Positions 28,583-37,433 are shown, counted from the stretch's first letter. The stretch is DNA of 64,000 bases from Afifella aestuarii (GCF_004023665.1 NZ_SAUF01000001.1:372001-436000); one strand, 5' to 3'. Numbers and translations: made by a program. The notes: a model not told the origin generated them from the sequence alone.

Positions 28583-29602
28583 GTGACGAACGAGGGGATG
28601 GAGCGGGTGGACGGCGGTGCCAATGGCCGCGTCGAGACAGGCAGCGCCGAGAGAGGCAGAGCGCCGAGCCGCGCAGATTTGGCCCGACACGTCACGCTCG
28701 TCACCGTCGCCTACAATTCGGCTGAGGCGTTGCGCTGGCAGGGCGCGCATTCGGCACGGCTGCCGGGCATCGTCGTCGACAATGGCAGCTCGGATGCCAC
28801 ACGGGCGGCGGCCAGGGAACGGGGCCTTGGCATTCTGGCGTTCGACGTGAATTGCGGTTTCGGCCGCGGCGTGATGGCCGGGCTTGCCGCTGTCACGACG
28901 GAATTCGCGCTCGTCATCAATCCCGATGCGGCGATGTCGGAGGATGGCGTCGCGGCGCTTCTTGCCGCGGCGGAGCGCTATCCGGACTGCGCGCTCTTCG
29001 TTCCGCGCATCGTCAACGAGACGGGGAAGGTGTTCTTTCGGGTCGATTCAGCGCTGGAGCCGCGCCAGAAGCACCGTCGCCCGCCCGAAGGCGATGCCTG
29101 CATCGCGATGCTGTCGGGGGCGGTGATGCTCGTCCGGGTGGCGCCGTTCCTCGCCTTCGGCGGCTTCGATCCGGCGATCTTTCTTTATTTCGAAGATGAC
29201 GAGCTCGCGTTTCGCTACCGGGCGGCGCGGCGCCCGATCATCTATGTGCCGGAGGCGGAGGCGGTGCATCTCGGCAACCGGTCGTCCGGGCCTTCCGCCC
29301 GCCCGGCCGCGAAATCGAACCGCGTCAAAGACATCTCTTTCGGCTGGTCGCACGCCTATGTGATGGAGAAAACCGGGCGAGATTCTGGGAGGTCCGTTGG
29401 GCGGAGGAGCCGGGCGCTCGCCGTTCTGCGGCTGGCAGGCAGCATCGCCGTGTGCCTTGTCAGCGGGCGCTTTGGAAAATTGCGGCGGGAGGCTTACAGG
29501 CTCAAAGGTTTCGTGAGACGGCTGCGGGGGCGACCGGCGCCGTTTCTGCCGCCGGGCGAGCCGGAATGCGTGGCGCTCGACCTTTCTCACGGGAAGGTGT
29601 GA
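28583..29602 (+). CDS. Glycosyltransferase family 2 (rhamnosyltransferase-like)
   Basis: A 339-residue GT-A glycosyltransferase. The nucleotide-sugar fold begins at VTLVTVAYNSAEAL; DNGSSD (66-71) and NPDAAMSEDG (113-122, replacing the DxD motif) are the donor/metal motifs, and GGFDPAIFLYFEDDELAFRYR carries the acceptor-side ED-x-E motif. No transmembrane helix apart from a weak hydrophobic patch near residue 280. GTG 28583 is preferred because AGGAG lies six bases upstream; ATG 28511 is an alternative. It diverges from gcd. A role in surface glycan assembly is inferred. Confidence 0.85.
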   Translation: MTNEGMERVDGGANGRVETGSAERGRAPSRADLARHVTLVTVAYNSAEALRWQGAHSARLPGIVVDNGSSDATRAAARERGLGILAFDVNCGFGRGVMAGLAAVTTEFALVINPDAAMSEDGVAALLAAAERYPDCALFVPRIVNETGKVFFRVDSALEPRQKHRRPPEGDACIAMLSGAVMLVRVAPFLAFGGFDPAIFLYFEDDELAFRYRAARRPIIYVPEAEAVHLGNRSSGPSARPAAKSNRVKDISFGWSHAYVMEKTGRDSGRSVGRRSRALAVLRLAGSIAVCLVSGRFGKLRREAYRLKGFVRRLRGRPAPFLPPGEPECVALDLSHGKV

Positions 29603-29878
29603 GAACAAAATTAGACGGGAAATTGAGTTCCGCTTCACTGTCGCAGAAATTGTGAGACTCGTTCCTGGATCGCTCTGGGGCGGGCGGCATCAGAGTGCGT
29701 CTTATTTTAGCTTATTTGTACAGGTTAAAGACAAGCGACGAAGAGATATGCTCTTTGCTGGCGTCGGCGAGGCGCCCGCAGCGTCACTGTTTGTCACTCA
29801 AGCATCTTCAACCGCCGGTGATTTCTTATTGCTGGAATTCCCCGGCAGGTTTTATAATTGAGTCGACGATGGACGAAA

Positions 29879-29894
29879 TGCACATATTTGTGCA
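29879..29894. promoter_or_regulatory. Candidate GntR operator 1
   Basis: Perfect palindrome TGCACA-TATT-TGTGCA. Its core ACATATTTGT differs at one base from the core of the second site 90 bp downstream. It is centred about 205 bp upstream of the GntR start codon. Confidence 0.5.
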
Positions 29895-29968
29895 ATGTGA
29901 TGCGGTGTTTTCGGGGTCGGCACAGATCGTGGTGCGCAAGGGCGCGGCTGCGAGAATACTGGGGGTTG

Positions 29969-29984
29969 GCGACATATCTGTCGC
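29969..29984. promoter_or_regulatory. Candidate GntR operator 2
   Basis: Perfect palindrome GCGACA-TATC-TGTCGC with the same 6-4-6 geometry and nearly the same core (ACATATCTGT) as operator 1. It ends 108 bp upstream of the GntR start codon. Confidence 0.5.
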
Positions 29985-30091
29985 GATTAGGTGAGACTTA
30001 CGTGCCGGTTACTGCGTCCAACGGTGAATTGCCGTTGAACGCCGAAGCGTTTACCCAAATCTATCGAAGCAGAGGTCACAGGGGGAGACGA

Positions 30092-31117
30092 ATGCGCGCC
30101 AGACGAGAGGAAACCAACGGGCAACGCGGTTCCAGGAGCCAATATGCTCTCGCCAACCAAATCCTGGATATCGTTCGAGATCGGCGGCTTGAAGAAGGCG
30201 ATCGCCTGGCGGAAGTGGCGCTGGCAACCCAGCTCGGCGTGTCGCGCACGCCGGTGCGGGCGGCCCTCTCACTCCTTGCCGAGGAAGAGATCGTGCGGGC
30301 GCGTCCGAACCAGGGATATGTCCTCCTCAAGGGCTGGACGGCTCTGAAGAGCACGATTTTGGCGGCGCCGAGCAGCAGCGACGACGAGCTTTATCTCGAT
30401 CTCATTCGCGAGCGCCTGCAGGGCGACATTCCCAATACCGTCACTCAGACGATGCTGCTCGACCGCTTCAAGACGAGCCGGGCCGTGCTGTTGCGCACGC
30501 TGTCGCGCATGGCCGAAGAAGGCATCGTGACCAAGAACAAGGGGCGCGGCTGGACGTTTCAGCCGGCGATCGACACCTCGGTGGCGATGCGCAACAGCTA
30601 CGATTTCCGTATCATGGTGGAGCCTGCCGCTTTGATGCTCGACACGTTCGAGATCGACATGGTGGCGCTCGACCGCGCCCGCGCCCGGCATTTGTGGCTC
30701 CTGGAGCAGGGGGAAGTCCTGGCGCCGAGCAGCCTGGAATTGTTCGCCATCGATGCGCAATTCCACGAGATGATGGCCGGTTTCTCCAACAACAGCTTCT
30801 TCGTGCAGGCGATCCAGCATCAGAACCGTATGCGCCGGCTCCTGGAATATCAAGGCGTTCAGCCCGTTCAACGAATCGTGACCTGGGTGAAGGAGCATAT
30901 GGAGATCATGGATGCGCTGTGCGCCAACGACCGCGAGCTTGCGGCGCGGAGAATGCGGTCGCATCTTGAAAACGCCTATGTGTCGACGATGAAACTGACC
31001 GCCGAAGCCCAGAAAGCCGCCGTTGCGCGCTCCAAGGCGAAGACCCAAGGGCGGCAGAACGCGCCGAGGCGGCGCGAGCGGAACGACGTATCGGCGGAGA
31101 GCGATCTCGCCGGATAA
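30092..31117 (+). CDS. GntR/FCD regulator with two winged-helix domains
   Basis: A 341-residue regulator of unusual order. Residues 18-79 are a normal GntR winged helix (LAEVALATQLGVSRTPVRAA, then RARPNQGYVL). Residues 97-157 form a second winged-helix-like unit (LLDRFKTSRAVLLRTLSRMA, then TKNKGRGWTF). An FCD ligand domain follows at about 165-300, with metal-type residues Asp221, His225 (DAQFHE), His269 and His291. The basic tail is long. ATG 30092 has GGGGGAGA just upstream. Two matching palindromes upstream suggest autoregulation. The effector, probably an organic acid, is unknown. Confidence 0.85.
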   Translation: MRARREETNGQRGSRSQYALANQILDIVRDRRLEEGDRLAEVALATQLGVSRTPVRAALSLLAEEEIVRARPNQGYVLLKGWTALKSTILAAPSSSDDELYLDLIRERLQGDIPNTVTQTMLLDRFKTSRAVLLRTLSRMAEEGIVTKNKGRGWTFQPAIDTSVAMRNSYDFRIMVEPAALMLDTFEIDMVALDRARARHLWLLEQGEVLAPSSLELFAIDAQFHEMMAGFSNNSFFVQAIQHQNRMRRLLEYQGVQPVQRIVTWVKEHMEIMDALCANDRELAARRMRSHLENAYVSTMKLTAEAQKAAVARSKAKTQGRQNAPRRRERNDVSAESDLAG

Positions 31118-31218
31118 GGCGCGCTCGCTCGCCATCCGGCGATCTTTCTCCTGACCAACGGAGCGCGCGACAAAAGCGCGTTTCCTGCAACCTGGAGCGG
31201 AACCAGCCTCCGACTGCC

Positions 31219-31824
31219 GTGTTTCCTGCCACCGAATGCACTGACGCGCTTGAAGAAATCGGCGCGTCCCCGCGGAGGAGGGATCTGCTCTTGGTTCAGG
31301 ACACACTGCTTTACAAACTCTCGCAGGCCGGCAAGGCCCAGCGCGTTTTCGTGGCGGCGAAATTGCGCGAAATCGATCTGCATCCGGGCCAGGACGGCGT
31401 CTTGATGCTGCTCAAGGAAAAAGGCGCGATGTGCCTTTCCGATGTCGGGCTGCTGCTCGCCATCCAGCCGCCGACGGTGACGAAGATGACGGTGCGTCTG
31501 GAGCGCAACGGCTATATCCGCCGCCGCACGGCCCCGCAGGATCAGCGCAAATGCATGATCGAGCTCACCGAGAAGGGTGAGGAAAAGGTCGCCGAGATCG
31601 AAGCGCTGTGGCAGCGCGCCGACGCGGACGTGATGCAGTCCGTTTCGCCGACGATGCGGGCTTTCCTCGATGAAGCGCTTGCCGATCTGGAGGCGAGCCT
31701 TTACCGCAAGGCCGGGCGCTGGAAGGCGCCGAGCAATCCGGTCCGCAAGACCGCCGCTTCGGCTTCCGGCGGCGCCGTCAATGGACGCGCGGAGGCCGTC
31801 TCCGTGCGTCAGTCTCCCGTTTGA
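31219..31824 (+). CDS. MarR-family transcriptional regulator
   Basis: A 201-residue protein. The MarR winged helix-turn-helix runs from about residue 30 to 150: LHPGQDGVLMLLKEKGAMCL, recognition helix in LAIQPPTVTKMTVRLERNGY, and wing RRRTAPQDQRKCMIELTEKG. A Ser/Ala-rich tail of about 40 residues is extra. The start is GTG 31219; the first 25 residues are not conserved and a later start is possible. nepR begins 59 bp downstream in the same direction, so the two may be co-transcribed, which would tie MarR control to the general stress response. Confidence 0.85.
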   Translation: MFPATECTDALEEIGASPRRRDLLLVQDTLLYKLSQAGKAQRVFVAAKLREIDLHPGQDGVLMLLKEKGAMCLSDVGLLLAIQPPTVTKMTVRLERNGYIRRRTAPQDQRKCMIELTEKGEEKVAEIEALWQRADADVMQSVSPTMRAFLDEALADLEASLYRKAGRWKAPSNPVRKTAASASGGAVNGRAEAVSVRQSPV

Positions 31825-31883
31825 CAGAGGGGCCGACGCTCGCGCAACATCACGCGGCTAAGCGCTGGTTCAAGGCAACAGAG

Positions 31884-32156
31884 ATGATCAGACCGCGAGC
31901 TCAATCCGGCGGCATTCCTATGGTATCTTCGGGGTTCCCCGTGTCGCAGGACGATGACTACCTGCAAAAACAGCTCGCGAAGCTCGGCGAGGAGGTTCTC
32001 GCCGAGGACGTGCCGGATCGCCTGCTTCAGGCGCTCACCGGCGACGCGCCGGCTGAGGGCGAGACCGCGCTAGAGAGTGCCGAAAAGACAGCGGAGGGAG
32101 CCGCTGGAACTCCGGGTGCCGGTTCTCGTTTCAGCAAGCCGAAAAGCGAAGACTAA
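31884..32156 (+). CDS. nepR: NepR-family anti-sigma factor
   Basis: A 90-residue protein with the NepR signature LAKLGEEVLAEDVPDRLLQ (about residues 31-49), the paired helices that bind EcfG-type sigma factors or phosphorylated PhyR. The tail is Ala/Glu-rich and disordered. ATG 31884 is tentative (weak ribosome site); ATG 31920 and GTG 31941 would also leave the core intact. In most alphaproteobacteria nepR is in one operon with the sigma gene; here the sigma gene lies on the opposite strand, converging with a 90-bp gap. phyR and an HWE kinase are next, which supports the assignment. Confidence 0.82.
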   Translation: MIRPRAQSGGIPMVSSGFPVSQDDDYLQKQLAKLGEEVLAEDVPDRLLQALTGDAPAEGETALESAEKTAEGAAGTPGAGSRFSKPKSED

Positions 32157-32246
32157 GCCGCCGAGATCCGTGTGGCGACGGCCGGGGCCCCGTCATGCCT
32201 GCGGCGGCGAACGCCTGCGCCGCCCACCCGGCGCATACTCTGATGG

Positions 32247-32816
32247 TCAGTCGCTCTTCTGGAGATCGTCGATCTCGGCATCGCCGGCCGCTGCGGTCAT
32301 GGCGTCCGCACCGCCGGGCTCTTGGAGGAGCTGCGTGAGGCGGGCGCGAGCGCGCGAGACGCGCGAGCGCACCGTGCCGATCGGAATATCGAGCATCTCG
32401 CCCGCTTCCTCGTAACCGACGCCTTCCACCGCCGTCAAAAGCAGGATCTCGCGATGCTCCGGCGAGAGGTGGGCGAAGGCATGGCGCACCTCCTGGAGAG
32501 CCACGGCGGATTCCTGGCCGGGCTTACTGTGCGTGCTCGCCTCATGCGTCAGATCCTCTTCCACCCGACGCCGGTTGGCGCTCTTGCGCAGATCGTTCTT
32601 GTAGATGTTGCGCAGGATGGTGAAGAGCCAGGCTTTGAGATTGGTGCCGTCCTCGTAGCGGTCGAGGGACGCGACAGCGCGCACGAGGCATTCCTGCACG
32701 AGATCGTCCGCCCATTCCGGATTTTGGACGAGATATCTCGCAAAGCGGCGCAGATGCGGGATCAGCGCGGCGATCTCGCGACGGACGTTGCCTTTCCGGT
32801 CGTCACCGGTCGTCAT
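32247..32816 (-). CDS. ecfG: ECF sigma factor, EcfG-like (general stress response)
   Basis: A 189-residue RNA polymerase sigma factor with only regions 2 (about 17-82; PEWADDLVQECLVRAVASLD, GTNLKAWLFTILRN) and 4 (about 108-163; HLSPEHREILLLTAVEGVGY, IPIGTVRSRVSRARARL). Context (nepR, phyR, HWE kinase) points to an EcfG/ECF15-type factor that turns on the general stress regulon when NepR is titrated. ATG 32816 is preferred; an in-frame upstream TTG adds 15 unconserved residues. It diverges from phyR across 227 bp. A paralogous sigma elsewhere could be the main EcfG. Confidence 0.78.
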   Translation of the reverse strand: MTTGDDRKGNVRREIAALIPHLRRFARYLVQNPEWADDLVQECLVRAVASLDRYEDGTNLKAWLFTILRNIYKNDLRKSANRRRVEEDLTHEASTHSKPGQESAVALQEVRHAFAHLSPEHREILLLTAVEGVGYEEAGEMLDIPIGTVRSRVSRARARLTQLLQEPGGADAMTAAAGDAEIDDLQKSD

Positions 32817-33043
32817 TTCACCGTTTGCCTGCTCTCTTCCCCAACGCCCGGTTTCGCGCAAGAATCACCCGCGGCGGCAAAGCCTGCCATATTTTGCCGA
32901 GGTTTCACGTCTAAGGTCGTTAGACGGCTACGGACTTTCGGCGCCGGCAGCCGCGTTTGAACACTAAGTTCGCCCAGGTTAATGTGTCGGCGCAAGTTTG
33001 CCGATAGGCTGTCACCTCATGTCGGACGGCTCGGGGGTAGAGT

Positions 33044-33820
33044 ATGAACACGCAGGTTTCCGACGACGTGAAACACGCGGTGGCTCGTCTTCGCCGCTAT
33101 GCTTTCTGCCTGTTCGGCTCGCTGCCGCAGGCCGACGAGGTCATCGAACGCTGTCTACGGCGGTTCGATCCGGCGCGGCTCGACGGCAAGACCGATCCCC
33201 TCATCACCCTCTTTCGCCATTTCCATGAGGTCGGCGCGTCCGAGATTTCGCCGATGTGGGTCAGCAACGGCCGTGCCATCGGGCAGGAAGTGCTGCATGG
33301 CGGTCTCTTGCGTCTGCCGCTGAAAGAACGCGAAGCCATCGCTTTGCGCGCCGTATGCGGGTTCCGCGCCGACGAGGTGGCGACGATCCTCGGCGTGAGC
33401 GCGGAGAGAGCGCAAGGTCTCGTCGACGAGGGCTACCGGATGCTCGCCTCGCCGAGCCTGTCGGCGCTGATCATCGAAGATGAGCCGCTCGTTGCCAGCG
33501 ATATCTCCAGCATCATCTCGAGCATGGGCATCGAGGTGATCGGCACGGCCAGCAAGGAGAGCGAGGCGGTTTTCAAGGCTGCAGAGAAGCGGCCGCATCT
33601 CATCCTCGCCGACGTGCGGCTCGCCGAAGGCAACGGGCTCAACGCCGTCAGCACCATCCGTCGCTTTCACGAAGCGCGGGTCATGTATCTGACGGCTTTC
33701 CCGAGCGAGGTGCTGCGCTCCGTCGGGGAGCGGGACGCCCTGATCGTCCGCAAGCCGTTCGAGCGGGTCGCCGTCGAAGCCGCCGTGCGCCAGCTCGCCG
33801 GCCTTGAAATGGTCTCCTGA
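33044..33820 (+). CDS. phyR: Response regulator PhyR, anti-anti-sigma factor
   Basis: A 258-residue protein with the distinctive PhyR order: an N-terminal ECF-sigma-like domain (about 5-135; KEREAIALRAVCGFRADEVA, ILGVSAERAQGLVDEG) that mimics the sigma factor, and a C-terminal receiver domain (about 140-256). Receiver residues are intact: acidic pocket Glu145/Asp146/Glu147, phospho-acceptor Asp190 (LILADVRL), Thr217 and Lys237. On phosphorylation it sequesters NepR. Expected signal donor: the HWE kinase encoded next door. It has its own start ATG and diverges from ecfG. Confidence 0.95.
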   Translation: MNTQVSDDVKHAVARLRRYAFCLFGSLPQADEVIERCLRRFDPARLDGKTDPLITLFRHFHEVGASEISPMWVSNGRAIGQEVLHGGLLRLPLKEREAIALRAVCGFRADEVATILGVSAERAQGLVDEGYRMLASPSLSALIIEDEPLVASDISSIISSMGIEVIGTASKESEAVFKAAEKRPHLILADVRLAEGNGLNAVSTIRRFHEARVMYLTAFPSEVLRSVGERDALIVRKPFERVAVEAAVRQLAGLEMVS

Positions 33821-33896
33821 CGCCGCTGTCAGCGAGGGGATTCTGTCCTCAGCTGTCCGGTCGGGCGGTCCGGCGATCTCGACAAGGTACCGCCTC

Positions 33897-36371
33897 TCAC
33901 ACCGACGCGAAGCTTTCGAGCGGGCTCGACATCAACAGGCGCACGATTTCAACGAGCGCTCTCTGATCGATCGGTTTCGGCAGATAGGGGGCATCGGCCA
34001 AGTCCGGCTCCAGAAGATCCTGCGGGCGATAGGCGCTGGCGATGACATAGGGCACGCCCTTACGGCGCAGATCACGCGCCACTTCCGTCGAAATCTCGTC
34101 CTGCAGGTTGAGGTCGAGGAGGGCGACCGCGAAATTCTTCTCCGCCACCATGCGACGCGCTTCGGCGACGTCGGCAGCGAGGCCGACCACCGGCCATCCG
34201 GCCGATTCCACGGCTTCCTGCATGACGGAGGCGAGGAGAGGGGAATCCTCGACGATCAGGACCGAACCTTTCGGCAGAGGGGGCGCGGCGCCGTCCCTGC
34301 CGCTTTGCAGGCCCCGCGCGACAGCCGGCAAATCATGCCGCGGCGCCTCCTTCATCTGCGGAATGCGGAAGGTGCAGAAAACGCCATGCGGGCGGAATTC
34401 CAGATGCACCTTTTCGCGCAGCTCCGTTTCCATCATCGAGCGAATGACGAAGGTGCCGAAGCCCTCATTGGCGGGCGGCTGCAGTGCTTCGGGTGCGGTC
34501 TCGTCCCAGGAAAAACGATGTCCGCCGTGCAGATCGTCGCGTTCCCAGCTGATCTTGAGATGACCTCCCGGCCCCGAGAGTGCGCCGAAGCGGGCGGCAT
34601 TGGCGGCGAGTTCGTGCAGGCTCAAGGCGAGGCTCTGCGTCAGCCGCGGCGGCAGCATCACATCCGGACCGTCGATTTGTATGCGGGCATTGGCCCGGCC
34701 GCCGGCGACCCTCAAGGCCCCTTCGACGAGGTCGCGCAACAGCGCACCGTCCCAGCCCGATCGGCTCAAAAGCTCATGCGCATCCGCGAGCGCCTGAATG
34801 CGCCCGCGCAGGGAGCGGATGAAGGAATCGATGGAATGCGTCTCGCTGCGGCTTTGCGTGGCGATGGCGCTGATATTGGCGAGCATGTTCTTCACGCGGT
34901 GATCGAGCTCGGCCAGGAGCACCGTCTGACGCCGCTGGATTTCGAGAAGCTCGCTCACGTCGGACGCGAAGCCGAAGAGGCGGCTCGGGCGCCCTTCCTT
35001 GTCGAAGACGAGATAGGCGCGGTCCCAGACGTCGACCCAATGACCATCCGCATGGCGGACGCGGTATGTCGCCTCAAAACTGTCGCGCTCGCCGCGTCTC
35101 AGCTCGGTGCCGAGGGTCCGGAGCCTGTCGCGGTCGTCGGGATGGACGCGCTCAATCCACCAGGGCAGGAACGAGGTGCCGCCATGGCTTTCGCCGACGA
35201 GCCTATCCAGGCCTTCACTCGCCGCCACGCGCCCCGTCGCCATATCGCGCTCGTAGACGACGCCCGCGACGGCGCGCAGCGACAGGCGATACCGGGCGGC
35301 GTTGTCGGCCAGCTCGGCCTGCGCCTTCTTGGTGGCGCTGATGTCGTAATTGACGCCGTAGGCGCGCGTGCACTGGTCGCTGCGATGGCATTCGGCGGCC
35401 GAGGCGATCCAACGGATTTCGCCGTCGGGCCGGGTGATGCGGAACTCGATCGATAACGGCCGGCCCTCCTCGATGAGAGCTTTCAGCTCGCGCGAGACAC
35501 GCTCGCGATCGGCGGGATGGACGAAGGCGAGGGCCTCCTCATGGGTGAGCGGGCCGCTTCGTTCCTGAACGCCGAAGATCTCGAAGGTGGTCTCGTCCCA
35601 ATAGGAGAGGCCCTCTTCCTTGTGCCAGACCCAGGTGCCGATATGGGCGCTGTCGAGCGCCAGACGCAGGCGCCGTTCCTGCGCCTGCAATTTCGTTTCG
35701 GCGCGCTGCCGCTCGATCGCAACGGCGAGAATGTTGGCGACGGCCTGCACGAAGCCGATGTCCTCGGCGACGAAGCGCTCGATCTCGCAGGCGTGCACGC
35801 CGAGCGCGCCCCAGGGATTGTCCTTCTTGCCGATGAGGACGGTGACGCCGCTCTTGACGCCGTGTTCGAGAAAAATGTTGCTCTCTTCGAAGCGGGATTC
35901 GTGGGCGATGTCGCTGGTGACGACAGGCTGTCCGGAGGACAGGGCGAAGGACGCCTTGGAGCCGGCGCGAGCGCTGACGAGATGCGTTCCGACGAGGCCC
36001 GCACGCCAGCCGGAGCCGGCGGTCAGAAGGAAGTTCTCGCCATCGGGAAGGAGTCGCAAAATTGCGGTATGGTCGCAGCCGAGCGCCTTGCCGACACCGG
36101 AGACCGCCTCGTCCAACAGGTCATCGAGCGGAGCGCCGGCGAGCGCGCGATTGCCGAGCGCGGCGACGATCGCCTGCTGCTCTTCGCGCCGCAACAGGCG
36201 GGCCCGGGCATCTTCCTCTTCCGACGAGGACAAAGGCTGGCGGTCTGCCTCAAGAGCCGCGATGCGCGCCTTCAATTCGGCGTTCTCGCGCTTCAGGCCT
36301 TCAAGGCGATCCGCCGCCAGGGGTCTCAGGTTTTCTTCGTGCATTCCCAACCGCTTCTGGCGGCGGAGCAT
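33897..36371 (-). CDS. Hybrid HWE/HisKA_2 sensor histidine kinase (PhyK-type)
   Basis: An 824-residue soluble sensor. A short coiled coil (15-45) leads to a GAF domain (about 65-220), two PAS/PAC units (about 235-350 and 365-475), an HWE/HisKA_2 kinase (480-670) and a C-terminal receiver (703-815). The phospho-accepting His491 is in LLAELDHRVKNML, the N-box is ELAANAARFGALS, and the HWE-type WE pair is at 609-610. Receiver residues Asp709, Asp753 and Lys799 are present. There is no membrane helix. It converges on phyR with a 76-bp gap, so it is the likely PhyR kinase. ATG 36371 follows AGGAAGG by six bases. Confidence 0.9.
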   Translation of the reverse strand: MLRRQKRLGMHEENLRPLAADRLEGLKRENAELKARIAALEADRQPLSSSEEEDARARLLRREEQQAIVAALGNRALAGAPLDDLLDEAVSGVGKALGCDHTAILRLLPDGENFLLTAGSGWRAGLVGTHLVSARAGSKASFALSSGQPVVTSDIAHESRFEESNIFLEHGVKSGVTVLIGKKDNPWGALGVHACEIERFVAEDIGFVQAVANILAVAIERQRAETKLQAQERRLRLALDSAHIGTWVWHKEEGLSYWDETTFEIFGVQERSGPLTHEEALAFVHPADRERVSRELKALIEEGRPLSIEFRITRPDGEIRWIASAAECHRSDQCTRAYGVNYDISATKKAQAELADNAARYRLSLRAVAGVVYERDMATGRVAASEGLDRLVGESHGGTSFLPWWIERVHPDDRDRLRTLGTELRRGERDSFEATYRVRHADGHWVDVWDRAYLVFDKEGRPSRLFGFASDVSELLEIQRRQTVLLAELDHRVKNMLANISAIATQSRSETHSIDSFIRSLRGRIQALADAHELLSRSGWDGALLRDLVEGALRVAGGRANARIQIDGPDVMLPPRLTQSLALSLHELAANAARFGALSGPGGHLKISWERDDLHGGHRFSWDETAPEALQPPANEGFGTFVIRSMMETELREKVHLEFRPHGVFCTFRIPQMKEAPRHDLPAVARGLQSGRDGAAPPLPKGSVLIVEDSPLLASVMQEAVESAGWPVVGLAADVAEARRMVAEKNFAVALLDLNLQDEISTEVARDLRRKGVPYVIASAYRPQDLLEPDLADAPYLPKPIDQRALVEIVRLLMSSPLESFASV

Positions 36372-36470
36372 CCGCTGCCTTCCTGCGGTGAACGGCCGAT
36401 ACCCGCCCCGGGTTGCGGTGGGCCGGCGGAGATCTTCGCCGGCCCGGAATTTTACGTCTCCGCCGCAGCG

Positions 36471-37433
36471 TCAGCCGCCGAGGCTTTCCTTGACGGCCGG
36501 CAGGCCTTCTTCACCGGAGAAGGTCTTTACGCCCTCAAGCCAATTATCGAGGGTCTCGGGATGAGCCTGAAGCCATTCCTTGGCGGCCGCCCGGGCTTCC
36601 TTGTTGTCGTTCAGGATCGCGCCCATGATTTCGTTTTCCATCGGCAGCGTGAACTTCAGGTTCTTGAGGAACTGGCCGACATTCGGGCACTCGTCGAGAT
36701 AGCCTTCGCGGACATTCGTATAAATCGTCGCGCCGCCGTAATCGGGGCCGAAGACATCATCGCCGCCCGACAGATATTTCAGCTCGAAATTGGCGTTCAT
36801 CGGATGCGGCTCCCAGCCGAGAAAGACGATCGGCTTGTCGCGCCGCACAGCCCGGCTGACCTGGGCGAGCATGCCCTGCTCGGAGGATTCCACGAGCTCG
36901 AAATCGCCAAGGCCGAACTGATCGTCCTCGATCATGCCGAGGATGAGGCGGTTGCCGTCATTGCCGGGTTCGATGCCGTAGATCTTGCCGTCGAGCTCGT
37001 CCTTGAACTTGGCGATATCCTCGAAGCTCTTCAGGCCCTTCTCGTAGGTGTAGGCGGGCACGGCGAGCGTGTATTTGGCACCGGTGAGGTTGGCGGGCTC
37101 CAGCGTCTCAACCGAACCCTCCTCGCGATAGGGCGCGAGGTCGGCCTCCATCGTCGGCAGCCAGGTGCCGAGGAAGACGTCGAGATCGTTGTTCTTTAGC
37201 GACGCATAAGTGACCGGCAGGGACAGGACTTTCACGTCCGGCTTGTAGCCGAGGCCTTCCAGCACCACGGAGGCAAGCGCCGTCGTCGTCGTGATGTCGG
37301 TCCAGCCGACATCGGAAAAGCGCACCGTCTTGCAGCTATCGGGGGCGCTCTGCGACAGCGCCGGGCCGGCAAGCGACAGGGCGAAGATGCCGCCGGAGAG
37401 GGCGGCAAGAAGCTGTCGGGCGATGGGCGTCAT
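36471..37433 (-). CDS. choX: Choline ABC transporter substrate-binding protein
   Basis: A 320-residue periplasmic binding protein of the quaternary-amine type. Signal peptide 1-27 (cleavage after ALS). The core motifs RFSDVGWTDITTTTALAS, LPVTYASLKNNDLDVFLG and WLPTME match ChoX/ProX-like proteins, and GWEPHPMN supplies aromatic-cage residues. The permease and ATPase genes choW and choV that normally follow are absent; a histidine kinase gene is downstream instead. The start codon is 139 bp from the BetI-type operator shared with betI. Confidence 0.9.
   Translation of the reverse strand: MTPIARQLLAALSGGIFALSLAGPALSQSAPDSCKTVRFSDVGWTDITTTTALASVVLEGLGYKPDVKVLSLPVTYASLKNNDLDVFLGTWLPTMEADLAPYREEGSVETLEPANLTGAKYTLAVPAYTYEKGLKSFEDIAKFKDELDGKIYGIEPGNDGNRLILGMIEDDQFGLGDFELVESSEQGMLAQVSRAVRRDKPIVFLGWEPHPMNANFELKYLSGGDDVFGPDYGGATIYTNVREGYLDECPNVGQFLKNLKFTLPMENEIMGAILNDNKEARAAAKEWLQAHPETLDNWLEGVKTFSGEEGLPAVKESLGG

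Larger units (their letters stand above)
29603..30091 (+). other. AT-richer regulatory gap upstream of the GntR gene
   Basis: 489 bp with no convincing gene; the short frames are low-complexity. It is visibly AT-richer than the surroundings and holds the two matching palindromes at 29879-29894 and 29969-29984, so it is most likely the control region of the GntR gene. Confidence 0.55.

Noticed and set aside
29870-29994. A 41-codon frame containing the first GntR palindrome
   Set aside because: Weak start and no conservation that I recognise; the palindromes suggest a control region instead.
31199-31223. GGAAC-N16-TGTT resembling an EcfG promoter before marR and nepR
   Set aside because: The -10 has a mismatch (TGTT for CGTT) and the predicted start falls within the annotated marR frame. 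GGAAC occurs by chance often in 64 kb.
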